Source: Desulfoscipio sp. XC116 (GTDB lineage: Bacteria; Bacillota; Desulfotomaculia; Desulfotomaculales; Desulfallaceae). Taken from it: a stretch of 64,000 bases of DNA. The translations under genes and the position numbers were made by a program. Of the stretch, positions 33,756 to 42,600 are shown one piece after another (positions within the stretch are counted from its first letter, which is position 1; every line of letters begins with the position of its first letter). The notes under the pieces were generated by a model. That model had not been told where the DNA came from. It searched no databases and saw only the letters and a list, made by a program, of their open reading frames with translations. Location: contig NZ_CP156660.1 in NCBI RefSeq assembly GCF_039851975.1, positions 1,178,001-1,242,000 on the forward strand. Reading direction: 5' to 3'.

Positions 33756-35765
33756 ATGTACGCTTTAAGGCCCCGGGTACCCTTTGCATACTCTAACAAA
33801 CGTGATTTTTCGGTCAAGCTCACCGAGTGGATCGGGCAGGTGTTCTATGATATTTTGCCGGAGCACGGCTATGAGATACGTGAGGAACAAATTTATACGG
33901 CTTTTCAACTTGCGGAAGCGGTGTGTAAAAGTAAGGTGCATTTCGCCGAGGCAGGGCTGGGTACTGGTAAAACCTTTGCTTATTTACTAACCGCTGTCGC
34001 TTATGCCCGGCATAAGGGGAAGCCCGTCTTAATCGCCTGTGCTTCCACGGAGCTTCAGGAACAGCTAGCCGGGCGTAAAGGGGATATTGAGAAACTGTCA
34101 CAGCTGCTATGTCTGGATATTGACGTTCGCATAGCCAAAGACCCGCGTCAGTATATTTGTGACGTTAAAGTCAATCGGTTTCATAACTCGTTTTGTGAAC
34201 AGCCGAGTTCTGAGCTTAGCGGCTTATTGCGCTGGGCGGGGAAGACTGAGCGGGGTGAGCGCACGGAGGTACCCAGCGTGCCGGACAGGGTGTGGTCACA
34301 AGTTGCCTGGGATGAGGCTATGTCCTGCGAAACATGCCCGGCACGCGGTTTTTGCAAGCTGGTCAAAGCAAGAAACCATTACCGGTCGGCTCTGGACCTG
34401 ATCGTTTGCGATCACGCCATCTTCTTTGACGATCTTTGGACGAGGGAGGAGCGAATTGCTGACGGTAAACTGCCCCTCCTGCCTGAATATTCAGCGGTTA
34501 TCTTTGATGAAGGGCATAAGGTGATGCATTCAGCGGCTTTAAGGGCGGGCCGGCAGGTGGTCAAGGAGAACATTGACAGTATGCTCTTATCTATTGAACA
34601 AATTCAGGGAGCCAGAACATCTCTTATATCTGTTGCCTTTGCAATGGATAAAGCTAATTCGTGGTTTTTTAAGCTATTATACCGTTCGGCAGCTGGAAGT
34701 GAACAAACAGACCGGCTGACCGTGCGAATAAGTGCTGAACTGCTTAAAGCGGCGGATACACTGCGGCGTGCTCTTAATACCTTACACTTTGAATTGCAAA
34801 ACGAGCAGGAGCTCCACCTCCAATCTCTTACAAATACACAGATACAAGCATATGAGGCTGAAGTGGAGCAAGCGGTGGCGGCTTTAGACCGGTTTGTGCG
34901 AAGTAAGGGTGAAGATGTCATTGTTTGGGCCGACCGGGGAGACCGCAATTTTTGGGTGGTGCCCCGGGATCTTGGCGGCATGTTAAACAAACACCTATTT
35001 GCCGGGAATCTCCCCGTAGTGTTTTCTTCCGCGACTTTGAGTAGCGCAGGAGATTTTAGCTATTTTGCGCGTATCCTTGGTTTAGAGGAGTTCTCAAGCT
35101 CATCCGCGGATAGTCCTTTTGATTATGAGAAACAGGTCGTAGTTTATCTGCCCCGGCGTTTGACTAACGGAGACCGGGAAAGCTGGTTTGTTAAGGCTTT
35201 GAGGCGGCTGGTTTCTTTATTGCGGCTTGTTCGGGGAAGGGCGCTGGTGCTGACCAATACGCCGTCCGAAGTGAGGAAAATTCGCATGGGGCTCAAAGAT
35301 TTTCGTTTACCTTTTGAGTTTCTATGGGAGGATAGTGCGGAACGGGGCTACCTGGTTCAAAGATTCCGGGAAGAAATCTCGTCTGTTCTTGTTGGTTCCG
35401 GGTTTTGGGAGGGGATTGACGTGCCCGGTGAGGCACTATCCCTTCTTGTAATTTGGCGGCTGCCTTTTCCGCTGCTTGACCCGCTAATTGAAGCGCGCAG
35501 GCGCGAGGCCCGGGAAGGAGGGCTGGATCCGATAACTGCGGTGGATTATCCTGAAATGGGTTTGCGATTAAAACAGGGGTGTGGCAGGCTTATACGAAAG
35601 CGTGAGGACCGGGGTGCGATAGCCATTTTAGAACCGGTATTGGGCGCGTCGTGGGAGTGGACCGCATTGGGGGCTTTACCGGCGGGAGCTAAAATTGTTC
35701 GAAACATAGATGCTTTTTCTAACCTTTGGCCCCGCTCAACAATTAAGCATATACATTACCGATAA
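33756..35765 (+). CDS. DinG/XPD-like superfamily 2 DNA helicase
   Basis: A 669-residue protein. Walker A is AEAGLGTGKTFAYLL (about residue 65), the DEAH-type box is IFDEGHKVMH, and the C-terminal helicase domain has VLVGSGFWEGIDVPGEAL and QGCGRLIRKREDRG. A four-cysteine cluster region (CETCPARGFCKLV plus an upstream Cys) suggests the Fe-S domain of the XPD/DinG group. A role in unwinding damaged or R-loop DNA is inferred from the family. ATG 33756 behind AAGCGAGGA. Confidence 0.88.
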   Translation: MYALRPRVPFAYSNKRDFSVKLTEWIGQVFYDILPEHGYEIREEQIYTAFQLAEAVCKSKVHFAEAGLGTGKTFAYLLTAVAYARHKGKPVLIACASTELQEQLAGRKGDIEKLSQLLCLDIDVRIAKDPRQYICDVKVNRFHNSFCEQPSSELSGLLRWAGKTERGERTEVPSVPDRVWSQVAWDEAMSCETCPARGFCKLVKARNHYRSALDLIVCDHAIFFDDLWTREERIADGKLPLLPEYSAVIFDEGHKVMHSAALRAGRQVVKENIDSMLLSIEQIQGARTSLISVAFAMDKANSWFFKLLYRSAAGSEQTDRLTVRISAELLKAADTLRRALNTLHFELQNEQELHLQSLTNTQIQAYEAEVEQAVAALDRFVRSKGEDVIVWADRGDRNFWVVPRDLGGMLNKHLFAGNLPVVFSSATLSSAGDFSYFARILGLEEFSSSSADSPFDYEKQVVVYLPRRLTNGDRESWFVKALRRLVSLLRLVRGRALVLTNTPSEVRKIRMGLKDFRLPFEFLWEDSAERGYLVQRFREEISSVLVGSGFWEGIDVPGEALSLLVIWRLPFPLLDPLIEARRREAREGGLDPITAVDYPEMGLRLKQGCGRLIRKREDRGAIAILEPVLGASWEWTALGALPAGAKIVRNIDAFSNLWPRSTIKHIHYR

Positions 35766-35808
35766 TTTTAGCTATTGGGGGGCAATATATAAACAAAAGC
35801 AGGGGGTG

Positions 35809-35934
35809 ATGCTCATTAGTTTTAGCATGCAAAAACAGGTAACAATAAGTGCTGGTAAATTTAACCAATTCATTTCGTGTCCGGTGCGGTTTTCCACCAG
35901 ATACGCAGTATCGGAAGTACTTACCGGATATTAA
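35809..35934 (+). CDS. Possible 41-residue small protein
   Basis: ATG 35809 is preceded by AGGGGGT and encodes MLISFSMQKQVTISAGKFNQ, then FISCPVRFSTRYAVSEVLTGY. No family recognised. It lies between the helicase and the DUF1657 gene and could equally be chance. Confidence 0.2.
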   Translation: MLISFSMQKQVTISAGKFNQFISCPVRFSTRYAVSEVLTGY

Positions 35935-35994
35935 ACACTGTCTCCAAGGGTATCTTAAATTCGTAGTAAATAATTTTAATGGGAGGTACGCCGG

Positions 35995-36201
35995 ATGACA
36001 GTGGGAGCACAAGTTAAACAAACTTTAGCGGGCTTAAAAAGTGTCCAGGCCAGCTTGGAAACCTTTGCTATGCAAACTCAGAACCAACAGGCTAAAGATC
36101 TATATACCAATGCGGCTCAGCAGACTCAAGCCGTTGTGGATAGTCTGGAGCCCAGGATTAACGAGATCGAACAGCAAGAGCCCCAGTATAAAGGGTTTTA
36201 G
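35995..36201 (+). CDS. DUF1657 protein 1
   Basis: Sixty-eight residues, helical: MTVGAQVKQTLAGLKSVQAS, a central QTQNQQAKDLYTNAAQQT and the conserved C-terminus EPQYKGF. DUF1657 proteins are found in spore formers near spoVA and DUF421 genes; molecular role unknown. A GGGAGG site precedes the ATG. It is probably its own transcript, since a terminator follows at 36284. Confidence 0.85.
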   Translation: MTVGAQVKQTLAGLKSVQASLETFAMQTQNQQAKDLYTNAAQQTQAVVDSLEPRINEIEQQEPQYKGF

Positions 36202-36283
36202 TAGACGTACATTATAACGGTCCAACATAATTAGTTTTGGCGAGTACATTTAAAACCTGCCGTAAAAACTAACTTAAAGTCTT

Positions 36284-36308
36284 AACCGGATCAAACGATC
36301 CGGTTTTT
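36284..36308 (+). terminator. Intrinsic terminator between the two DUF1657 genes
   Basis: AACCGGATC (36284-36292), loop AAAC, GATCCGGTT (36297-36305), then TTT. Perfect 9-bp stem. Confidence 0.85.
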
Positions 36309-36365
36309 ACATCCGGGTATATTAATAGATATTAATATACAAAATAAGTTGCAGGGAAGGTGATT

Positions 36366-36575
36366 ATGATGACGGTCAGCGGCCAGGTTAAACAAACCAT
36401 AGCCAGTTTAAAGGGCACTAAAGCCACATTGCAAGCTTTCGCCGCCGTTGAGGCAAATATTCAGTCCAGGCAAACTTTTGAACGAAATATAGCACGTTTG
36501 CAAGGTGTTATCCAGGATATGAATAAGCGAGTGAGCGTTCTTGAATTTGAAGAACCTCAATATAAAGGTTTCTAG
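36366..36575 (+). CDS. DUF1657 protein 2
   Basis: About 69 residues, paralogous to the gene at 35995: SGQVKQTIASLKGTKATLQA, a helical middle and the same EPQYKGF end. The start is one of two ATGs (36366, 36369) behind GGGAAGG. It lies 78 nt upstream of the DUF421 gene, whose own C-terminus carries a DUF1657-like segment. Confidence 0.82.
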   Translation: MMTVSGQVKQTIASLKGTKATLQAFAAVEANIQSRQTFERNIARLQGVIQDMNKRVSVLEFEEPQYKGF

Positions 36576-36653
36576 GAGTTATAGCTATTAGCGCGATATC
36601 CTGTCGTTAGCGTTGAGCATAAAATACTTAAATCATACAAGGGGTCAATCAGC

Positions 36654-37514
36654 ATGGTCGAATGGTTGGAAGTTCTGCTGCGCTCCGCGGGTCTATTTGT
36701 GGGGGTATTAATACTGGCTCGTTTAATCGGCAAGAGGCAAACATCCCGGCTGACATTTTTCGATTTGGTTACCGCTATGGTCATCGGGGCAATTACCGCC
36801 TCTATATCTCTGAACTTGATGACAAATCTGACGCATGGTCTGATAGCCCTGGCAGTTTGGTCGGTGCTTCCGGCGCTTATTTATTTACTGGCAATTAAAT
36901 ATAAAACGATTAGGGATATCATACAAGGCAAAGAAACGATACTGATCAATCACGGCAAAGTGCTGGAAGATAAGTTAATGGAAGCCCGCTATACACCCGA
37001 GGATTTACTAAGCCAGCTAAGGAAGAAGAATGCCTTTAAAGTGGCTGACGTAGAATTTGCCGTTTTGGAACCAACCGGCGAGGTCAGCGTGCTGCTGAAG
37101 AAAGATCAGCAGCCTATTACCCCGAAAATCGCGGGCTTTAATGCGGGCCCGGAAAGTGTGCCGCAAACCGTAATTATGGATGGCATTATCATGGATGAGC
37201 CTCTTACTGCGTTGGGACTAAACAGAAACTGGCTGCATACTGAGCTGGAAAAAGCGGGCGTGGCCCCGGAAAATGTATTCATCGGGCAGGTGGACTCCGT
37301 CGGCCAGTTATACTTGGATCTGTTTGACGATGCTATTCTGTTGCCCAAGCCTAAAACGAAAGAACTTGCTTGGGCAACGCTCAAGAAGTGCCAGGCGGAC
37401 TGTGAGCTGTATGCATTGGCTACCAGGCACCAGGCGGCCGGGGAGATGTACGGCAAATCCGCCTCGGTGCTGACGGATGCGGTTAATGAGTTGGAGCCGC
37501 TGCTGAAAAGGTAG
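36654..37514 (+). CDS. DUF421 (YetF-like) membrane protein with DUF1657-like C-terminus
   Basis: A 286-residue protein. Three membrane helices lie at residues 8-28, 38-58 and 62-82 (RLIGKRQTSRLTFFDLVTAM is the DUF421 signature), then the YetF domain with ILINHGKVLEDKLMEARYTPEDLLSQLR and FAVLEPTGEVSVLLKK. The last 45 residues, from TLKKCQADCELYALATRHQA to LEPLLKR, align with the DUF1657 helix pair of the neighbouring small genes. The gene is first in the spoVAC-D-E operon, suggesting a role in the spore membrane. ATG behind AAGGGG. Confidence 0.85.
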   Translation: MVEWLEVLLRSAGLFVGVLILARLIGKRQTSRLTFFDLVTAMVIGAITASISLNLMTNLTHGLIALAVWSVLPALIYLLAIKYKTIRDIIQGKETILINHGKVLEDKLMEARYTPEDLLSQLRKKNAFKVADVEFAVLEPTGEVSVLLKKDQQPITPKIAGFNAGPESVPQTVIMDGIIMDEPLTALGLNRNWLHTELEKAGVAPENVFIGQVDSVGQLYLDLFDDAILLPKPKTKELAWATLKKCQADCELYALATRHQAAGEMYGKSASVLTDAVNELEPLLKR

Positions 37515-37539
37515 TGTGGATAGGGAGTGCATAAAAACT

Positions 37540-38019
37540 ATGTCTAATAAGAAAAAAAAGAAATTAACTCCGGTACAGCAGGAATATCAAACTTTTGCCA
37601 AGGCCAGGGAACCCGGACGGCCGGTTGCCAAGAACATCGTGCGGGCGTTTATTGCAGGCGGTATAATCTGTATCATCGCCCAGGGAATTTCGGATTTTTT
37701 TCTGTGGAATTTTGATTTTACGGAAAAAACGGTAGGTAACCCTACCGTGGCGGTGATAATTTTAATATCGGTAATATTAACTTCACTGGGCGTATATGAT
37801 CATATAGCTCAGTGGGCCGGGGCCGGTTCGGCGGTACCCGTAACGGGTTTTGCCAATTCAATGGCTTCGGCCGCTATTGAACACCGCAGCGAGGGTTTGG
37901 TGCTCGGAGTGGGCGGTAAAATGTTTAAATTAGCCGGCTCAGTGATTGTGTTCGGGGTTTTTGCCGCTTTTGTTATTGCCCTGATAAAAACAACATTAGC
38001 CATGTTGGGGAGGGGCTAA
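37540..38019 (+). CDS. spoVAC: Stage V sporulation protein AC
   Basis: About 159 residues from ATG 37540, with GGGAG upstream. A basic cytoplasmic start (SNKKKKKLTPVQQEYQTFAK) leads into four membrane helices; RAFIAGGIICIIAQGISDFF and GAGSAVPVTGFANSMASAAI are SpoVAC hallmarks. SpoVAC is the channel protein of the SpoVA complex that moves Ca-dipicolinate into the forespore and out on germination. Confidence 0.93.
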   Translation: MSNKKKKKLTPVQQEYQTFAKAREPGRPVAKNIVRAFIAGGIICIIAQGISDFFLWNFDFTEKTVGNPTVAVIILISVILTSLGVYDHIAQWAGAGSAVPVTGFANSMASAAIEHRSEGLVLGVGGKMFKLAGSVIVFGVFAAFVIALIKTTLAMLGRG

Positions 38020-38025
38020 AAAAAT

Positions 38026-39039
38026 ATGCTGCATGGCCACCAAACTTGGATATTTAATAACCAGCCCATCATTATATCTACGGCCACGGTAGGAGGCCCC
38101 TTTGAGGCACAAGGGCCGCTGGCGGATGATTTTGATCTTCTGCACGGCGATTTGTGGCTTGGGCAGGACAGTTATGAAAAAGCGCAAAAGAAGATGTTGG
38201 AGGAAGCTTGTGCAAAGGCTATTCAGAAAGGCGGCCTGCAAAAACAGGATATTCAATTTTTCCTGGCCGGAGATTTGCTAAACCAAATCATATCCAGCAG
38301 TTTTGCCGCCCGGACAATGGCTGCACCTTTTTTAGGGCTTTACGGAGCGTGTTCAAGCTCAATGGAAAGTCTGGCCCTGGGTGCCTTGATAGTTAACAGC
38401 AGGGCGGGCGATTATGTGCTGTGCGGCACTGTCAGTCATAATGCGGCGGTGGAAAAGCAATTCCGTTACCCTACTGAATATGGCGCCCAAAAGCCTCCTA
38501 CCGCCCAGTGGACTGCCACAGCGGCCGGGGTGGCTTTGCTGGCGGCTGCGGGGGAGGGCCCCAAAGTAACTTGTGCTACTATTGGCAGAATAGTGGACAT
38601 GGGCATAACCGATCCCTATAACATGGGCGGCGCGATGGCCCCGGCTGCAGTGGATACCATTACCGCTCATTTCAGGGATTTGCGCATTGATCCGCGGGAA
38701 TACGATCTTATTGCCACCGGTGACCTGGGACGGGTGGGGCATGAAATTGCCGGTGATTTATTAAAAAAACACGGTCTTGGTATACCTGCTGATATATTTA
38801 CAGACTGCGGGCTTTTAATTTACGGGCCGGACCAGCAGTCGGAGGTGCTGGCCGGCGGCAGTGGCTGTGGCTGCTCGGCGGCTGTGGCTTATGGGCATAT
38901 ATTAAACAGAATGAAAAAAGGGGAACTGCGCAAGATATTAATTGTAGCCACCGGCGCTCTCTTATCCCCCTTATCGTACCAGCAGAAGGAAAGCATTCCT
39001 TGTATTGCGCATGCCGTGTCCATAGCATCTAACCATTAA
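38026..39039 (+). CDS. spoVAD: Stage V sporulation protein AD
   Basis: A 337-residue protein with the thiolase-like fold of SpoVAD, the dipicolinate-binding subunit. The opening GHQTWIFNNQPIIISTATVG, the mid-region FLGLYGACSSSMESLALGAL with the thiolase-site cysteine, and TGDLGRVGHEIAGDLL are typical. It follows spoVAC by 6 nt. Confidence 0.94.
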   Translation: MLHGHQTWIFNNQPIIISTATVGGPFEAQGPLADDFDLLHGDLWLGQDSYEKAQKKMLEEACAKAIQKGGLQKQDIQFFLAGDLLNQIISSSFAARTMAAPFLGLYGACSSSMESLALGALIVNSRAGDYVLCGTVSHNAAVEKQFRYPTEYGAQKPPTAQWTATAAGVALLAAAGEGPKVTCATIGRIVDMGITDPYNMGGAMAPAAVDTITAHFRDLRIDPREYDLIATGDLGRVGHEIAGDLLKKHGLGIPADIFTDCGLLIYGPDQQSEVLAGGSGCGCSAAVAYGHILNRMKKGELRKILIVATGALLSPLSYQQKESIPCIAHAVSIASNH

Positions 39040-39048
39040 GGGAGTGGT

Positions 39049-39408
39049 TTGTTTTTGGAAACATATTTTTGGGCCTTTGTGGTTGGCGGGCTAATTTGTG
39101 TAATCGGCCAGCTGCTCATGGATGTGGGAAAGCTTACCCCGGCCCATACCATAAGCAGTATGGTTGTTGCGGGCGCTGTTTTAGCCGGTTTGGGGCTTTA
39201 CGAGCCGCTGATTGATTTTGCCGGTGCCGGGGCCACCGTACCCATTACCAGTTTTGGCAATTCACTGGTGCACGGGGCAATGGCCGAGGCCGAGCGGACC
39301 GGGCTGGTGGGGATCCTGACGGGTATTTTTGAAGTAACCAGTGCAGGTATATCGGCAGCTATTATTTTTGGTTTTATGGCGGCGTTGCTGGTTAAGCCCA
39401 AAGGGTAG
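39049..39408 (+). CDS. spoVAE: Stage V sporulation protein AE (SpoVAEb type)
   Basis: A 119-residue membrane protein of SpoVAC-like design with four helices: [20 protein letters not shown] and [20 protein letters not shown]. It is homologous to SpoVAC within the operon and completes the channel. TTG start 39049, with TTG 39055 as alternative. Confidence 0.92.
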   Translation: MFLETYFWAFVVGGLICVIGQLLMDVGKLTPAHTISSMVVAGAVLAGLGLYEPLIDFAGAGATVPITSFGNSLVHGAMAEAERTGLVGILTGIFEVTSAGISAAIIFGFMAALLVKPKG

Positions 39409-39471
39409 GCCGGGGTAAAACGGTTGGTATTTTTGATAATAGTAATGATGTGGATAAGAAGGATGATAAGT

Positions 39472-39927
39472 ATGCATAAACTCGTAAAAGCTGCTGTTTT
39501 ATCTTTACTATTATGCACCGTGAGCGGTTGCGCCATGCCGGACTCACCCCAAAGAAAGCCGCAGCCGCAGCAAGGACAGGTTAAAGGACAAGTTCAAATT
39601 AATCCTGAATTGACGGATCAAGTGAAGGAAGAGGTCCGCACAGCGCGGGGTGTGGAAGAAAGCCTGGCGTTGGTGATGAACGATCAGATAGCCGTAGCCG
39701 TTAAAGTTGCCGGATTTGACCGCCTGCGTTTAAAATCTATCAAGCAGGAATTACATGGTAAAGTTAAAAGTATAGCTCCGGAGTATGATGTGCATGTAAC
39801 CACGGATAAAAAAATTTTTGCGGAGTTGCAAGAACTCATTGGGCAAATAAAAAATGCGCCGCCGGGTAATTTGCCGGTGCGCGTGAAAGATCAATTCAAT
39901 ATTATTATTGAAGATATGAATGGGTGA
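39472..39927 (+). CDS. YhcN/YlaJ-family sporulation lipoprotein
   Basis: About 151 residues. The signal peptide ends in LLLCTVSGC, and the mature part begins with a Pro/Gln-rich linker. The later QIAVAVKVAGFDRLRLKSIK and APEYDVHVTTDKKIFAELQ match the YhcN/YlaJ spore lipoprotein family. Upstream ATGs in the same frame lack ribosome sites; ATG 39472 follows AGAAGGATG. Confidence 0.82.
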   Translation: MHKLVKAAVLSLLLCTVSGCAMPDSPQRKPQPQQGQVKGQVQINPELTDQVKEEVRTARGVEESLALVMNDQIAVAVKVAGFDRLRLKSIKQELHGKVKSIAPEYDVHVTTDKKIFAELQELIGQIKNAPPGNLPVRVKDQFNIIIEDMNG

Positions 39928-40008
39928 GAACCCGGACGGCGGCGGGCATTAGATGCTCACGCCGTTGGGGCGGTCAAGGTCTCAAAAGGTTTTGGAATGG
40001 TAGTTGGT

Positions 40009-40635
40009 TTATTTATCAGATAGAGATTTAATCAGCTCGACCATATTTCTGCCCAACTGTCGCGCTGCCTGCATGGTGGCCTCGTCTTCCTCTGCGCTTT
40101 TGCGCCAGATTACCTTGCCTTCCTTCACATCCGCAAGCAATGAGCCGGCCACTCCCGCCGACATTATGGCTCCGTTTTTATCCCGGGCATCCACCACATA
40201 CAGTCCCTGGGCCATTAGGAAAAATTCCATAATGCGCAGAGCCGCTTCCTGGCCTCCGTTGCGCAGTCCGGCGTTGGTGACGGCAGCGCCTGCTTTGCCG
40301 GCCAACAAATTCCGGGTCATATGCATGTAGCGGGTACGGTCCATAAAGTTTTTCATTAATGTGGTCACATTGGACCAGTATACCGGTGAGCCCAGCACAA
40401 TGCCATCGGCGGCCAATAATTTTTCACCGATGCTTGCCATGTCGTCATCTGTAATAGAGCATTGGGTCCGGCCCAAGCATTTGTTACAGGACAGGCAAAG
40501 CTTAATGTTGTAATCGGTTAATTCCAGGAGCTCAGTTGCGGCGCCCAGGGCGGCGGCCTCGCCCAGCACTGTTCTCAGCAATGCGGCGGTGTTTTTGCCT
40601 TTGCGGTGGCTCCCGTTAATGGCGATAATGTTCAT
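40009..40635 (-). CDS. Flavodoxin-fold iron-sulfur flavoprotein / FMN reductase
   Basis: A 208-residue protein. INGSHRKGKNTAALLRTVLG is the FMN phosphate loop and GIVLGSPVYWSNVTTLMKNF the second flavin region. The cluster LCLSCNKCLGRTQCSI offers a CxxCxxC plus one more Cys for an Fe-S cluster, as in Isf. More canonical than the paralogue at 7994. ATG at 40635 with AAGGGGG upstream. The role is electron transfer; partner unknown. Confidence 0.85.
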   Translation of the reverse strand: MNIIAINGSHRKGKNTAALLRTVLGEAAALGAATELLELTDYNIKLCLSCNKCLGRTQCSITDDDMASIGEKLLAADGIVLGSPVYWSNVTTLMKNFMDRTRYMHMTRNLLAGKAGAAVTNAGLRNGGQEAALRIMEFFLMAQGLYVVDARDKNGAIMSAGVAGSLLADVKEGKVIWRKSAEEDEATMQAARQLGRNMVELIKSLSDK

Positions 40636-41037
40636 TTAACAAATCCCCCTTGTGTGTTTATTAAGAGTTTTCTGAAAACGTTCAGGTGCAAACTTTTTTA
40701 CCATTGGCCATAGTTATGTTGTAAGCTTGTTCTAATTAAATTATTATATCATAATAACTGTGTTTATAGGTTATTCAAAAGCAAAAACGCCCCATTAAGG
40801 GGCGCTAATTAGGGAATATTAAAAAGGGTAATTAGGAGAAGGGATTATTTACGTTTTTCTTTATATTTTACCCTAAAAACAAACAATTTCAGTCAAATAC
40901 CTGACAATTTCACAAAAATTAAAAACTTATTACGCTTAAGTGTCCATGGGCGTATAAAGGTTATAAGCTGATAGGCTTTTTGTTTTATAATAGCCATCAT
41001 CCATGATGTATGCCGGCAGCGCTTAGTTTCAGTTAGC
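40636..41037. other. Intergenic region downstream of gerK operon 2
   Basis: Contains one minus-strand terminator at 40783-40804. The stretch 40850-40960 is AT-rich without open frames. A TATAAT on the minus strand near 40745 lies upstream of the flavoprotein gene but has no well-spaced -35. No gene seen. Confidence 0.4.
40783..40804 (-). terminator. Intrinsic terminator of gerK operon 2
   Basis: Read on the minus strand: CGCCCC, loop TTAAT, GGGGCG, then TTTTT. It lies about 235 nt after the last gene of the operon. Confidence 0.65.
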
Positions 41038-41256
41038 TCATTTTTCCAGCCACACGCTTAGTGGCTTAAATATTATTTCTATATACGTATTAGGATTGGG
41101 AATCGGCATATCCAGCGTTTGTGGTATGCTAATAGCCATGCCGATAACCAGCAGCGCGGCGAAGGCGGTTAATTCCCGCCACATTTTTTTGCGTACCAGA
41201 CCCGGCACTTCAATCCCGATGATGATTAAAAAAGCCACTGCGGCTAATAGGACCAT
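41038..41256 (-). CDS. Germinant receptor D-type small membrane protein 2
   Basis: Seventy-two residues with two membrane helices (about 2-18, VLLAAVAFLIIIGIEV, and 27-45, ELTAFAALLVIGMAISI) and a polar end PQTLDMPIPNPNTY. It lies last in the second ger operon, matching the place of the 60-residue gene in operon 1. Assignment by position and topology. Confidence 0.6.
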   Translation of the reverse strand: MVLLAAVAFLIIIGIEVPGLVRKKMWRELTAFAALLVIGMAISIPQTLDMPIPNPNTYIEIIFKPLSVWLEK

Positions 41257-41373
41257 GCCTTATCTCCCCCGGTCATCTTATTCGGAAAAATAATATTCAA
41301 TCTCTGCCGGAACCGTTTATCCCGGCATGGATGTTATTGTATTATTGCTGACAATGGGATATTTCTCAACCGG

Positions 41374-42600
41374 CTATTGTTCGGAGATTCTATTGGTCGT
41401 CAGGCCGGTGCGCCGTATATAAGTTTTAACTTTTATATTGATGTCGGCGCCGATAAATACTTCGTTCCAGCGATCCTCAAATAACGGCCAGGCATCCTTA
41501 TATTTTCTGTGAAAAGCCTGTCCAAAGCCAAATATGTCGACTCCGTAATCATATTTAGCCTGTTCAACGGCGGACCGGGCTTTGTCTTCAATACGGTGGG
41601 CCGCGTTTTTTTCAATGTTGTTGAAGATATGCGGGTTGGTTAACTTTTCTATAGACTGCTGTTCTAAAAGGGTTCCTTCCATTTGTATTTCTACATCAAA
41701 CCAAATGTTTGCGCCGTCATAAAAGGGCTCGACCCGTGTACTGCCCCGGGTGATATCAATGGATATCTTTTTATTCGGTTCGGTGGGTGAAGGTAATGTG
41801 ACCTCACCATCGATTATTTTGTCTTGAAGCCAGAGCAACCCTCTGGTTTCGTGGTAATCCAGCCAGCCCACCAGACGGTCGTCGTTAAATACCGCCGTGC
41901 CGGTGAGAGCGACTTCGGCATGAGTTGTGGCGCGTGACTGCCGGGTGTTTGTCTCAGTCAAATTTTCGGGCATACCCGGTCCCTGGGGCGTGCCGGACGG
42001 GGTTAATTCTATGCGGGGGAGTACCGGGTTTATACCTTTGTCGGCCAGCATCATGCTCAAATCCTTTAACATCACCGGCACGCCAATCCCGGCTCTGATC
42101 ATGCGTCCGGCGGACTGGGCCGATGTGCTTTCCAACTCGGAATGGCTGTTTAAAACATCCCGGGCCTCGCCCCTGGCCGCCATGACCCAGATGGTTTCAC
42201 GCGTGTGAGGCGAGCGGGAGAAAAAATTTATGCTCTTGCGAATACCTTCTCTGGCCAGCTGTTCGCCTAAAATCAATATTACGGTATGGCCCCAATAAAT
42301 ATGGCGGGGAACTTTACTTTCCAGGTATCTGGTGGCATCCAGTACCGATTCACCCTCCTGGGAAACCACCCAGACATTGTTCTGCTGGGCTCCCCCCCCT
42401 GACTGTTGGCCGCTCTGGGAGCCGCCAAGGGCACTGGGCCTGGCTATTTGTACCGTGAGCACGATATTGCCTTCCGGAGTACTGTCCAGCCCTGCGGCCA
42501 GCACTATGGCCAGCTCATTCAATTCTTTGCGGCTCCAGCATCCCTCCAGAGGTAATATAAGGCTTATTATTATCAGCAGGCAGATGGTTTTTTTAATCAA
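41374..42600 (-). CDS. Spore germinant receptor C lipoprotein 2 (GerC family)
   Basis: A 408-residue lipoprotein: signal peptide ending ILPLEGC, then WSRKELNELAIVLAAGLDST. HIYWGHTVILILGEQLAREG and EVFIGADINIKVKTYIRRTG are GerAC features. It is only distantly similar to the GerKC of operon 1, and the segment GGSQSGQQSGGGAQQN is a Gly/Gln/Ser-rich insert. It overlaps the B subunit by 4 nt. Confidence 0.9.
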   Translation of the reverse strand: MIKKTICLLIIISLILPLEGCWSRKELNELAIVLAAGLDSTPEGNIVLTVQIARPSALGGSQSGQQSGGGAQQNNVWVVSQEGESVLDATRYLESKVPRHIYWGHTVILILGEQLAREGIRKSINFFSRSPHTRETIWVMAARGEARDVLNSHSELESTSAQSAGRMIRAGIGVPVMLKDLSMMLADKGINPVLPRIELTPSGTPQGPGMPENLTETNTRQSRATTHAEVALTGTAVFNDDRLVGWLDYHETRGLLWLQDKIIDGEVTLPSPTEPNKKISIDITRGSTRVEPFYDGANIWFDVEIQMEGTLLEQQSIEKLTNPHIFNNIEKNAAHRIEDKARSAVEQAKYDYGVDIFGFGQAFHRKYKDAWPLFEDRWNEVFIGADINIKVKTYIRRTGLTTNRISEQ

